Shown here one piece after another: positions 11,801 through 22,679 of a DNA stretch of 64,000 nt. The stretch comes from Nectonema munidae (Eukaryota; Nematomorpha; Nectonematoida; Nectonematidae). Numbering within the stretch: position 1 is the stretch's first letter; each line of letters opens with the position of its first letter. The DNA is taken from positions 124,001 to 188,000 of the forward strand of contig JAUIRK010000728.1 of the NCBI GenBank assembly GCA_030549495.1, in the 5' to 3' direction. Below the pieces are notes generated by a model. The model was not told the DNA's origin and ran no database searches. It worked only from the letters and a program-made list of their open reading frames with translations. Made by a program: the position numbers and the translations under genes.

Positions 11801-13643
11801 GTGTTGGGCCACCACTGAGAAATAAATCCTTTGAAAAAAGCATCATATCTTTCATGATTAAATGTTTTTGACGTAACGTTCGTTATGCCTGATTACTTAA
11901 GCTGTGGCGTAACTAGGTGGGCGGTATGGGCGGTCCGCCCCGGACGGCATATTTTGAAATCACTCATATATTGCAATCAATATGATGTTTCTTTATGATA
12001 GTTTGTGTTGTAAGAGATTTTCATTTGACAAACACACAAAAAACAGGCATACACAACAAATCTGAGACCTGAAAAAGTTTTTGACGAAGTTATTGACTCA
12101 TGGTTACGCCATTGCTCCTATAACATATTTCCATCAATAAGAACAAAACTCGATTTTGTTTCATCGCTGAAAATAGCTATCAGCTTTTATCAGACATACT
12201 CTAAATTACTTTTTCTTTTGTCCGCAATAAACTTTTTTAAATGAACCTTGGTCAAAGTTGATTTTTTTAGCTGAAATACAACTTTTCACATTTTTTTGTT
12301 CATTAGTATGTTCTTAATATTTTTTAAAAAATATTTTAAATCAATTTTTGAGACAAACCGCTTTTGTCTTATTTGCAATAGTTCCTGTACTTTTTAATTT
12401 CAATAAATTTAAAGAAATATTACTTCTAGATCATCCAAACAATTTAGCTATAGCTATTTGACTTCTATTTATTAACACACCTATTTAACGATAAACTATT
12501 ATTAACAGGGGGCGTGAGTAAGGTTGGTTAGGTAGTGGGTTTCGATAACTTAAGGTCTTGGGTTCGATCCCGCATCAAGCCTACTTTCTCATAATTCGAT
12601 ACAAGCAGCGCAATTGTGCCTTCTCGATGAAAACACCGCACGGTACCTTTTTACCTTATTAACAGAGATACGACTTTAGGCATTAATTCAAATAATATTT
12701 TAAGGCATAAATGATCACATCGAAAAACTCAAACAAATAAAAGTTTTTATGATAAAGACAAAAGATTGTCAAAATTTTAAACCTGAAAATACGGAATTTT
12801 ATATAAATAAAGTTCTCTAGCAGAAAAATTTTGCACGCCATTTTTAATAAGTGCACTATATAAATGAACCCATTCTATAAATATATAAAAAGAAAAATTT
12901 TTACCAATATAAAAATTAAAATACTTAAATTTTTTATTTTTACCATTTACTTACAAAAACAATTTAAAAAATAATAATAATATAGTTTTTAGTCGTGGCC
13001 TAAAACTTGTGCACCCCATTGTGTATGTATGTTCGGAAACACTTTGTCGCTCGCTCCATCGAGGCTTAAAAATAAATTTTGAATTATTCTTTACCGATTA
13101 ACTAAGTGAATAAGTCAAGGTTAATTTAATTAATAAATTAATAAGTTAATAAAAAATAAATTTTGAATTATTCTTTACCGATTAACTAAGTGAATAAGTC
13201 AAGGTTAATTTAATTAATAAATTAATAAGTTAATAAAAAATAAATTTTGAATTATTCTTTACCGATTAACTAAGTGAATAAGTCAAGGTTAATTTAATTA
13301 ATAAATTAATAAGTTAATAAAAAATAAATTTTGAATTATTCTTTACCGATTAACTAAGTGAATGAGTCAAGGTTTATGACAAAAATATTAATTATAATCA
13401 AAAAAAAGCAAAACGGTGAAAAGTTTAGTTTGTGAAAACAAAGATCTAGCATAAATCTATTTGTGTGTATGTGAAGTTAAATTGTCATTAACGGGTATAT
13501 GCATTATTCATTTAAAGACGGGTAAAATAATTACTTTGAAGTCTTTTTTTAGTTTCTCCACTCGTTCTAAATACTTGGGATCTCGCTCTTCTTTAACAGC
13601 CAAGATTTGCTTCTCCAAAAAAGCCATACGCTCTTCGTAAACT
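8850..13643 (-). CDS. SUDS3: SDS3/SUDS3-like subunit of the SIN3 corepressor complex (5' exon missing)
   Basis: SDS3 proteins bridge SIN3 to histone deacetylases and are needed for the deacetylase activity of the nuclear complex. Exons seen on the minus strand: 13643-13535 (coiled coil, YEERMAFLEKQILAVKEERD), a likely one at 11325-11263, then 9567-9396 (EKRKNLKEK..LEEEKK, then CTRRLLRKR, matching the 'ELEEKKK...MTRKLRRR' segment of SUDS3), 9338-9165 (LEINEDICALRL, matching the family's 'DEQIMEDLRTLNKL') and 9106-8850 (INGKLLYERKYFQKGQ...CVKK, the capped-Tudor C-terminal domain, ending IRKKIFA). The last two introns are 57 and 58 bp, with GT/AG ends and phases that agree. The upstream introns are 2-4 kb. 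The start-codon exon and possibly ~11 coiled-coil residues between the two upstream exons were not found. BRMS1-family membership is the main alternative; the C-terminal domain favours SDS3. Confidence 0.8.
11263..11325 (-). CDS. SUDS3: Candidate coiled-coil exon of the Sds3-like gene
   Basis: A 63-base segment lies between an ATCTTTAG acceptor and a TAC|GTGAAA donor and codes for EKMKGINETYEKRKNGIEMK plus Y. Both ends are phase 0, as required by the exons at 13535 and 9567. Aligned with SUDS3, the Tyr and charged residues fall where 'VERNYIKEKKAAVKEF' is expected, one residue off in spacing to the LKE motif of the next exon. A donor inside it (GGTATTG) would break the phase. About 11 residues of the human protein remain unaccounted for. 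Confidence 0.45.
11902..12114. repeat. hAT-like MITE remnant with GTGGCGTAAC ends, in an Sds3 intron
   Basis: The left end CTGTGGCGTAACTAGG is roughly the inverse of the right end GGTTACGCCATTG. No matching 8-bp flanks were found, so the termini may be eroded. It lies in the intron between the 13.5-kb and 11.3-kb coding exons. Confidence 0.45.
12507..12660 (+). mobile_element. tRNA-derived SINE, full copy
   Basis: The head resembles a tRNA gene: a TTGGTTAGGTAGTGG stretch like a degraded A box and GGTTCGATCC at 12561-12570, a perfect B box for RNA polymerase III. The body (aattgtgcctt, then TCGATGAAAACACC and CGGTACC) is shared with the copy at 22290-22420. It is not a tRNA gene because the clover-leaf cannot be closed. 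It sits in an Sds3-gene intron. Confidence 0.7.
13067..13370. repeat. 84-bp minisatellite, about 3.6 copies
   Basis: The word TTACCG recurs at 13091, 13175, 13259 and 13343, exactly 84 bases apart, and the intervening sequence is nearly identical. The last copy is cut after AAGGTT. Such identity points to recent tandem expansion. It lies in an Sds3 intron. Confidence 0.95.
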
Positions 13644-13970
13644 CTACAAAGAAAAATTCTTTTAAATGGACAAACATAAAAAAGTGTGTAAAGAAAAATA
13701 CTCTCTTAAAATAGACTACGAAATTGATATGAATAGAGAAGTTAATGGTCAACATTTTTGTTTGACAGATCTTTAGATTTTATGTTTCGGGATTTCTCGA
13801 GTCTCGTTTTTTAGACTTCAAGGGTTTCTAAGCTTCTTGATTATAGTGAAAAAACACATGAGAATCGAGAAAATTATTATTATTATTTTTCTATTTTTAT
13901 TCCATCAAAAAAAAATCTCCTAAAATATTTTTCCAAAACATATATGTTAAGTTGGAATTTATTACCTTAC
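13644..13970. other. Upstream intron/flank of Sds3-like gene
   Basis: No start-codon exon for the Sds3-like gene could be placed here. An 'attattattatt' microsatellite lies near 13874. Confidence 0.4.
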
Positions 13971-13987
13971 ATAGAAGTTCTCAAAAA

Positions 13988-14266
13988 GTTTTAAGTGTTA
14001 TAGAAAGAAGCAAACTAAGGTGGTATGGCCATGTACTAAGAATGAAAGAAGAGAACATCGTTCGAAAAGCTTTTGGTGGGACTGTAGTCGGCAAAAGAAA
14101 AAGGGGAAGACCTTGCAAGAGATGGAAAGATGGGCTCTTGGAAAATATACACACTCTCGGGTTAGAACAAGATGATGCTGAGGATAGAGGAAAATGGAAG
14201 CTCAAGATCATGGCCACCGACCCCCAACTTAGGGACAAGGTATAGAAGAAGAAGAAGAAGAAGAAA
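13988..14266 (+). mobile_element. 5'-truncated RTE-like LINE copy with perfect 17-bp target duplication
   Basis: ATAGAAGTTCTCAAAAA occurs at 13971-13987 and again at 14267-14283. Between them is 279 bp whose plus-strand frame codes for the far C-terminus of an RTE/Jockey-range reverse transcriptase: LRWYGHVLRM, then GKRKRGRPCKRWKDG, then DRGKWKLKIMATDPQLRDKV. It ends in a (GAA)n tail at about 14245-14264, a typical microsatellite 3' end for RTE-type LINEs. The frame is open from the junction to its stop, so the copy is young. It is dead on arrival because almost all of the element is missing. The 12 codons upstream in the same frame belong to flanking DNA. Confidence 0.88.
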
Positions 14267-14589
14267 ATAGAAGTTCTCAAAAATATTTTTTTATACAAAG
14301 CGGATTAGATGTTAAGAATTTTTTTTGCTGAATTATGCGAGTTTGGATTTAAAATTATAGACTTCAATAATTATACAATTGATAAGGCGAAATCAGTGCA
14401 CATTAGAATAGGTATAATCACCAAAAGCAAACTTTCAAAAGAAAATTTTTATTATCTCGACTTTACAATTACAAATCAGGATTCAATATTTCGAACTTAC
14501 GGGCTTTATCAAGAGTCTAAATATAAAAGCAAAATCAGTTAGGACTGGTGTTGTATGTGAACTGAAATAAACAAAATTACATATAAATA

Positions 14590-16440
14590 AAGGTAAGGTG
14601 TATGGAGAATAAGAGTAAATAAATGAGTTAATTGTAGAAAGTAATGTGCGTGGTTTATAGAGAGGTGTAAGTGTGCCCCGAGGATACTCATTGTTGGGAT
14701 TTGTGTGTAAATTTGTTTGTAGCTAATAAGAGTTTTGGCTGTGCAACATGCGGGTGTTTTGTAACAGAGTGGAGGCCCAAAGCTTTATTTTTACGCCTGG
14801 CATCTTGAAAGTGTTCTTTGAAACGAGCAATGGTGGGTCGTTTGGTTTCACCAATGTAAATCTCGTTGCATATGTGAGAAGTGATTTGATATACGAAGTT
14901 TTTCTTTTGGCAGCCGTGATTTTCAATGGATTTGCAGAAACTTGAGTGTAAAGGAGTACTTCTTTTGGAAAGAAGTGATTCGAGAGTTAGAGGCGTTTTG
15001 ATTTTGATTGTAACGGGGAGTTCATGTATCCTAATTAATTTTACGTTTGACTACGTTGTGGATAGGAGGGCGAGAAAGGGGATCTTTGGTTCATGTGGTT
15101 GGTGTGTGTTAGTAAAGAGATATTTTATATTTACTTTCAGGATGGGTGTTTAAGTTGGAGTGAAATCCATTTAACCATTCGTGTAGAAGGTTTATAAGGT
15201 AATTGTTGTTTTGGTAGAGTTTAATCAAGGTATCGTAGTCTTTAGTAAGTAGTTCCTGAGTATTATTAAATGACAATATTCTGTGTAAGTGTCCGAGAAA
15301 GGGGGATTTCTTAATAGATTCAGAGAAGTAGTCAATCGTAATAGGTTTTTTAGTAGGTTTGACATAAAGTGAATGTGTAATAAACAAATTGAAGTCAACT
15401 GTTAAAGAAACATCCAAAAAGGCCAAGGAGGTAGTGACACTTTTCTCAATGGTGAATTGAATGTTTTTGTCTAAGGAATTTGCGTTTTGAAAAAAAGGAA
15501 TGGAGTTCATTTCCAGAGTGAGTCCAGATGAAGAAAAAGTCATCGACATAGCGGCACCATGATTTAGAGGGGAAAAGGGGATGGAATGAAAGAGTGTGTT
15601 CAATTTCATTTATGTATAGATCAACGAGAATGCATGAGATTCCTATTATCTTTAGGTATAAGTTGTTATAATGAAGAACAGTTTGGTTATGGAGAGTGAA
15701 TTCCAGTATATCTATGAGGAGTGGAAAGGTTTCATAGTCGAAAGGTGTAATGTTTACTTTATTCTGATTGTTTTTAATGGTGTTGAAAGAGTAGGGTGGG
15801 AGTTTTTGAAGAGATGTGCTACGCTTTTGTTCAACAGCCAATTAAGTCTTTCTGTTAGTGTGTTAATCGCTAAGATTATTTTTCGTAAAGGCTTTGTTTG
15901 GGTGTCTTTATGAGATATAGGAAGGCCGTATATTGAGGCAGGGCATGTGTTGGTGACTAATAAATCATTCAACACTGTAGTAGAAATGATGTGTTCAGCA
16001 TGTAGTTTCCTAGTGAGTTTGTTTGCTTCTTTAATGAGAGAGTTGGTGAAAGTATGTGCATTAGGTATTTTCTTGAAGATTTTTGGTTAGATAGGTAATT
16101 TGTGATTTCTGTGTCGTAAGGTGTAGTGTTAAAGGCGACTAATTCACGACCTTTATCGGATCTGGAAATGTTAGATCTTTTTGTTTCTTCAATGCATGGA
16201 TTTCACATAATTCATTGTTGGTTGGTTATATTTGAGGGAGGTGAGAAGTTATTTTTAGGGATTGAAGTGATACAACCTTCTATTAGAGGAAAATGCAGCT
16301 TCAATATTGGGAACAGAGGTAGGACATTTATTTGTCTGATGGAATTTTGGCTTGAAATGTTTGATTTAAAACGGTTAAACTGTGAGTCGTGGGGGTTGGA
16401 AAAATAATTCATCCACAAAACTTTGTGTGTTCTTTTATAC
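14590..16440 (-). mobile_element. Penelope-like retroelement fossil with reverse transcriptase and GIY-YIG endonuclease
   Basis: Minus-strand translations give, in order from right to left, a DKG motif (near 16165), SIYGLPISHKDTQTKPLRKI (near 15900; the PLE 'YGLPK.HK...PLRP' motif), the catalytic YVDD near 15545, then FLDVSLTV, and finally a GIY-YIG nuclease core with FVYQITSH...EIYIGET.R....RFKEH near 14810-14890. Penelope-like elements carry just this RT plus GIY-YIG pair and lack LTR-type genes. The copy is broken in several places and not functional. The ends are approximate; no terminal repeat was found. Confidence 0.85.
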
Positions 16441-17259
16441 GAAGTATTTATATCTTGTAAGCAATATTGGAGAATGCGAATTTCAAGAACTTATTTAGGG
16501 GTGAAACATAATTCTTAAATCGAATCGATTAAACTTTCTCAAAAATACTCAGAGCCAAGCTTACTTTTTTATTTATCAAGTTTTTGTGCAGGTTGGACTT
16601 TCAAAAAGTTATTTGAACAATAATACACTATAACTCTTTTAATTTCTTCAATAGTACGTTTTAAAATCATTAAGTATAGAAACTCATTATCTTCCTGATT
16701 CATCTATTCTTAATAGCAAATTAACATTAAAATTTGATCGATTTCAAGCTTTCAAAAATATGTGAAAACAAAATTCTAAAATTATCGTCTGGTTTGTTAG
16801 TTTTCAGGTGATGATTAACAAAATATTTATCTAAATGTAGTTCACTAGTTTATTAATTTTAAATTATAGTTTAACCCGATATTGTATACAACATATATTT
16901 ACATTCCTGTTGAGAAAAAGTCATTGCTGCTTATTCAAAAAAGTTGCTTTTAATAATAAAAAACATCAATTAATGGTCCAAAATCTTCATTCTAAATCAT
17001 GAAAAAAAGTTGGTATTTTCGTTGTGGTTGTAGTCATAAGCTCTAAAAAAAATTAAAAATTTATCTCCAAGCACTTTTCATATTTGAAATGCTTGTTTGA
17101 AACAGTGTTGGCAAATGTGTTAAACCCAGCAAAAAACCTCAAATTTTCAAGGGTATATTCTTATCCGTTTTCTTGGCATTTCTTTTGTCCAAATTAAATT
17201 TTGATTCTATAAGAGCGATACTTGTTTAAAGCAGACAAGCGTCACCCATTTTCAGAATG
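16441..17259. other. AT-rich DNA, nothing recognised
   Basis: No frame, repeat or palindrome recognised between the Penelope-like fossil and the LINE at 17260. Confidence 0.5.
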
Positions 17260-18060
17260 AGAGGGAGAGTTTGTGGGGTAAGAATTAAAAAAAATCTATT
17301 TTTGTACATTTTGTAGTAAATGGATACATAAAAGGTGCTCTGGTATTAAAGGTAGTTTATTAAAAGTTAAAAATTTCAAGTGTACTAGTTGTTCAGATTT
17401 AAAAAAAGTTGAAATTAGTAAAGAAAAGTTAGTAATGAAGGATATAGAACTAGAAAAGTTTGATCAATTTTGTTACTTCGAAGAGGTTATAGATTAGATA
17501 GGTTGTGTTGGTAACTCAGTTGAACACAGAATAAAACTAGATTGGAAGAAATTTAAATCTTTAAGCAGTATCATATGTGATTATACTTTTTTTTTAAACA
17601 TAAAGAGTTATCTTTATAGAAGTTGCATTAGATCTTGTTAAGTATAGAGTAGTCAAAGTTGGGAGTTAAAAGAAGGTGAGAAAAATATGTTAAACACAAA
17701 ACTGAGATGAGAATGTTAAGAATTATTTGTAAATGCAATTGGAAAGACAAATTAAGCAATGAAAAAATAAGTTTATGTAATGTTAATAAGAAGTTTATGT
17801 AAGGTAAATGAAATCAATAAAGTAATAGAGAGGCAAAGATTAAGGAAGTTTGGGCGTGTAAACAGAAGACCAGCTGAAGAGTTATTAATATAGCGTACAA
17901 ACAGCAAACTATCAGTAAATCCAAGGGTAGACCAAAATTAACATAGAAAGAAGTAGTTTCTAAGGATATGAAAAAAGACATTTAAAAATAGGGGATGAAC
18001 AAAATAGAGAATTTTGGAAGTGTAAAATTAGGTAGTCTTTTTATGTGTTTTCATAGTTGT
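17260..18060 (+). mobile_element. Heavily decayed LINE 3' region
   Basis: Fragments in the three plus frames follow the order of a known RTE/Jockey-range C-terminus: a KWIHKRCSGIKGSL...FKCTSC cysteine motif (near 17317-17395), CYFEEVID with RIKLDWKKF (near 17473-17560), TEMRMLRIIC and WKDKLSNE (near 17700-17760), and RQRLRKFGRVNRR (near 17830-17870). Many breaks are visible, so it is much older than the RTE-like copy at 13988, which ends with the equivalent region. Confidence 0.68.
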
Positions 18061-21000
18061 AACACCGGCTAGACCCTAGCTTGCTGGGAAAGTAGCTGTA
18101 AAACCGATTTATTATTTATAGGCTTATCATTTGAAAATTATCAATATTTTGTGTCATTTTAAAGCTTTTGGGTGTTGTATCATACTTGACTTTAAATCTT
18201 TTGGGAAATTTGGATTCCGTTGATTTTGGATTTTTCCCGGTGATGTTCTAAGACAATTTTTTAGCTCCTTATTAATGTTTTTATTTAAAATAATGATAAC
18301 ACTTTTTTATCAAGTAAAATAGCTTTTTGCAACTTTAAGTTTAGATGAATATTGCATATTTTAAAATTACAATAATATTTTTACGAAATGAATTGCTCTG
18401 AAGCAACAAAAAAACAAATGAATTTGAACGTGATGTTTTGGTCTCAATACGCATACTTTCCAAAAAGTTGTCTAATTATTATGGTTATAAATAACTTGAC
18501 TTGATCAAATTTACAGAGATTTACCTAGTGCAAAAAATTTAATAGATTGCAAGTCCAACCTGCACAAAACTTTCTTCCCCTTGATGATGATGGTAATGAT
18601 AATGCTAAATTTTGAAGGAATCAAAAGTTGGTTCAGTTTGTTAAGCTTTTGAAATTCTCGAACCATTAAAAAAAATTTCGTCTCATCATGGGAATGCCTC
18701 TTATTTAAAGAGAACCTCTTTGTGTTTGACAAAAATGATGCAGTCATCGAAATGAGTATTGTATATCTGAGTAATAAATTATTATTATAGGTAGAAAATT
18801 TTGCAATTTTTTTTTGATAGATAAAATTTTTTTATTTGATACATAGTTTTTTGCTTATTTTGAGCTAACTAGTTTTAAAATAATTTGAATAAATATGAAG
18901 CATATTTTACAAAAATAAATTAAGAATTTTTATTGCTGCCTTCTTAAGTAAGCCACTTAAACTAGGTCCTTAGACTATTTAGCTTAAACCGGGTAGACTA
19001 AATGACGAGTGTAAGTGTTGTATGCAATTATTGGAAAGTAGGTCAGTCTCTTAAAACTGAATAAAAATTTTGGATGAAATATTTTATTTTACATGAGAGG
19101 CTGTTTCGCTTTATCGCATTCAGATAATAAAAATTCAAATAATAACAATAAATAAATATTTAAATTCAATTCTCAAGGCCCCATGAGATAATCAAAACAT
19201 CGGTCAAGCATTTGCAATCAGAGAATAAAAAGAGCCGACGAACAAATATCATGAAAAAGATGGAATCAAAAGGTTAAAAAAGTATACTCATCAAGAATTT
19301 GCTTTTGAGAACTAGTGATTTTATTTGTTTCTAGCATTTCTGTTTTGACATTGGATCTTCAAACATTTTGATCTCCTGAAAAAGTAAAAAAGATTAAACC
19401 TACCTTTGCATGAAAAAAAACAGAAGAGAAAATAAATAATAAGAACTAACCAATTACTTAACAGACCTATGAATAACATACCAGCTATTTAAATGTCAAA
19501 TAAATAAACAAATATCTAATAAACTACCAGAATTAAATTAAACAAAGCCCATCTTGAAACAAAAACACGTAATCATCTTTTTAAATGATTGAGTATTTTC
19601 AAATTCTTTGGATGAATAATATCATTTATCAAAAATTTTCTCATAAGACGATGACTTTACAGTGAAAGTTCACTTTAACCAGTTAACGACTAGAGTCTGT
19701 TATTGTCGACTTTCCAAAATAAAAATCGCCTTCTTTTATAAATTCTTTTTAATACAAATTTTCTGCATTACAATAGATATCGTCTGAATATTCTGGTCGG
19801 TAACTGATTAAGATCGAGTCGACTAGTTAGTTAGAATTCCATTAGTAACATCTTAATCTGTCCAATTATGAAAGATTATTTTGGTAGATGCGATAACGAT
19901 AACTAAAATACTTCATAAGTAACGAAAACACGACTCATCACCATCAAAAAAATTTATCTTCAAATCCATGCATTAAATAATAAATTAAAGGAATTCAGTA
20001 TGAAATGGATTTTTTTATTCATTTTATGCCATATTCTATTTCTATTGTAGAAGAAAGTCTCTAAAATGTTTCACAGACAAGAAAAAATTTTTGCAAAGCA
20101 AAAATGACGCTTTAGGTGAGTAGGGGCAAAGAAATAAAGAGTATGTTTTTGTTACTTTTTTTCATCAATCCTATGTTTCAACATTCTCTATAATCTTTTA
20201 CCTTAAATACTCTAACTATTCTAAAACACGCGCTTTTTCTTTCAAACGCTTTGAAATAATTATATAAATGCCTCCTTTTAATATCTGAAAATCAATTTAT
20301 ACATTTAAGATTGGCAAGGATTGATTCTACGAATAAGAGACCAGGCAATTCTGATGTCAATGAGGCAAATATGTTTTGGTTTAAAGAAAAATAAAGACGA
20401 GAGCGATTGTTTAATTTTGCAAAGCGAATTTATTCTGCAGCTACAAAGCACTGCCATGTCTACCCAATCCAGCTCCCAGGGCTTGAAGTAAGAATTTGTA
20501 TTGAAGTTTACTTCAATTTACGCGCTACGAATTTTACTTGTTTTGTGTCTATCTTACAACAGTTCGTTGGCTCTATGAATTCAATTTATGTTGGATATTG
20601 CTTTGAGTTAGGCAAGAAAATATATCTCAACAAGGTCATCGGATCTTAATCTTAAAAATTTTTGTTAGAACGAAAGCTCAGGTGTAATTAATTTTTTTTA
20701 ATAATTAACAATACATTTGCCTGATGTCCTTTCCATTCAGCAGAAATTTTTTATTTTCTGATGACAACTGGTAAAAAAAATGAACGGTTTTTTATCCGCT
20801 TTCCTTTAACTTTTGACCGAAAATTCAGTGTAGCTTTATCTTTATAAAAATATAACAATTTCCTTTTGTATTTACAAAAGAAATTAATAGTGAAAAGTAA
20901 TATAAAACGCTTTAGTTCGTTAAAGTACAATTTTGAAAAACACAATAAATTTTAAAAGGTTGTCTTCCTATTTTTATTATTTTAATTCAAACACAAAACA

Positions 21001-22289
21001 ATTATAGAATGGTCTAATTAAGAACACAGTAAAATGTAGGTATATCGTAGAAATATGAGGAGTTGAATGAATATTAAAAAAATGACTTTTACTTTGTTGA
21101 TTATACATTTTTATTATTTCAAATCAAGCACGGAGAAAACTAAATTATAAAAAAGTATTATTACACTGAAAAGTCTAGCTAAACAGTAATAATGTGTACT
21201 GGAAAAAAATATTTAAAATCACAATTATCTTTACATTATTGTTTCCCTTTGTTATTATATCAAATCATACATGGAGCAATGGGCCGATTAAAATACGGTT
21301 GAAAATATAAATGAAAATTTAAAAAATGCAAAAAAGAACTACCAAAATTGAATTACCTATAAAATTGACCTTTCAAATTTTGTTGAAAGGATTAGCATTT
21401 TGATGTTTGGACAAAATATAAATTAAAAATAACTTAATGAAAATAAATGTTAACGCTTTCTTTCAAATCATAAACAAGAATAAAAAACAAAAAGTTATTT
21501 GAAAAAATCAGTGCAACTATTTGATATTCTGAGTGATTAAACGTCATTAAAACCAAGTGTATAAATATCACTAAGAACTACTCGAATGTGAAATGCAACA
21601 TATATTTCCCGAGAATATGTTATCAAAGCAATTCAGTTATAATAAAGAAAAATAGATTGAAATCAAAATATCTGAAGATTTTATAATTTTTTTTTTTAGT
21701 TCACAAATCAATTTTCGCTATAAGATGAAATAGTTAAATAAATAGGACAAATTAATAAACAAACTTTATTATCAACGATTCTTAACCTATTGCAAAAACA
21801 ACAAATAATATTGATAGCCTTTGTCTTATTTTTTAAATAACTTCATTTATGTGCCATAAATTCATGAATTTTATACAAATCAACAATATCAAATTTAATT
21901 TCAAGAAAATTTTTTGTAGCTTTCATAACAGAACTCTGCTCATTTCAATTAATGCTCGTTTTACATGAAGTGGTTTAGTTCATTAAGTAAAAGAGACGTT
22001 TATGTGAAGAAAAATTTTCAAAAATTAAACAAATAATGTGTGTCTTTTTCAACTTTTTATTGAGAAAACATATTAGTTGCAAAGTTCAAGTAAGTTTTTG
22101 CCAAACTACTGTAATTCAGAATAAAATAATTGAACATTTAAGGACATATATAATTATGTAGTTTTAAATTGCAAAAAAAATTATGAAGACGATGATAAAT
22201 GTTTGTAATTGAGTCACTACTCTCTGTTAAGACCACTTGATGCGGTCCCAATAGAGTTTTCAATAGAGAATGTCAACTGTACTTTTTAT
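18061..22289. other. 4.2 kb without a recognised gene
   Basis: Short open frames exist (for example 20407-20649 plus, 18511-18747 minus) but their translations match nothing I know and lack splice context. The DNA is uniformly AT-rich. No exon, tRNA or clear transposon end was found. Confidence 0.5.
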
Positions 22290-22420
22290 GGGCGAGAGTA
22301 TGGTTGGTTATATGCTGCAATCCATAATTCAAGGTTTTGGGTTAGATCCTACATCAAGCGCTACATGAGGCGGAATTGTGCCTTTTCGATGAAAACACCC
22401 TACGGTACCATTACCATTAA
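22290..22420 (+). mobile_element. tRNA-derived SINE, second copy
   Basis: It shares with the copy at 12507 the GGCG.GAGTA..GTTGGTTA head, a decayed B box (GGTTAGATCC at 22340-22349), the ACATCAAGC junction and the body words aattgtgcctt, TCGATGAAAACACC and CGGTACC. The open frame across it (22209-22544) is incidental. Confidence 0.7.
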
Positions 22421-22679
22421 TTATATCATATTGTTTTGTGATAATAAAATATTGCTCTATGATATTTTTCATAGGTATATGTTCATCGTGGTTAAAAATG
22501 CTGAGATCGTCTTTTTAGGTAGTAAGTTTTTTTATATAAAATAAAAAATTGGCAAGTATAGGTAGCTGGAGTGTCATATGTCAATCATTTTTTGACAGGT
22601 ATGATTAATTTATATAAAAAATAAACATCACTGTTGGATTCAGCCTACTTGAAAATGGGTACATATGTGTAAAACACCT

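Noticed and set aside
12507-12660. tRNA gene
   Set aside because: The B box is good, but acceptor and anticodon stems do not form and the sequence continues into a shared SINE body.
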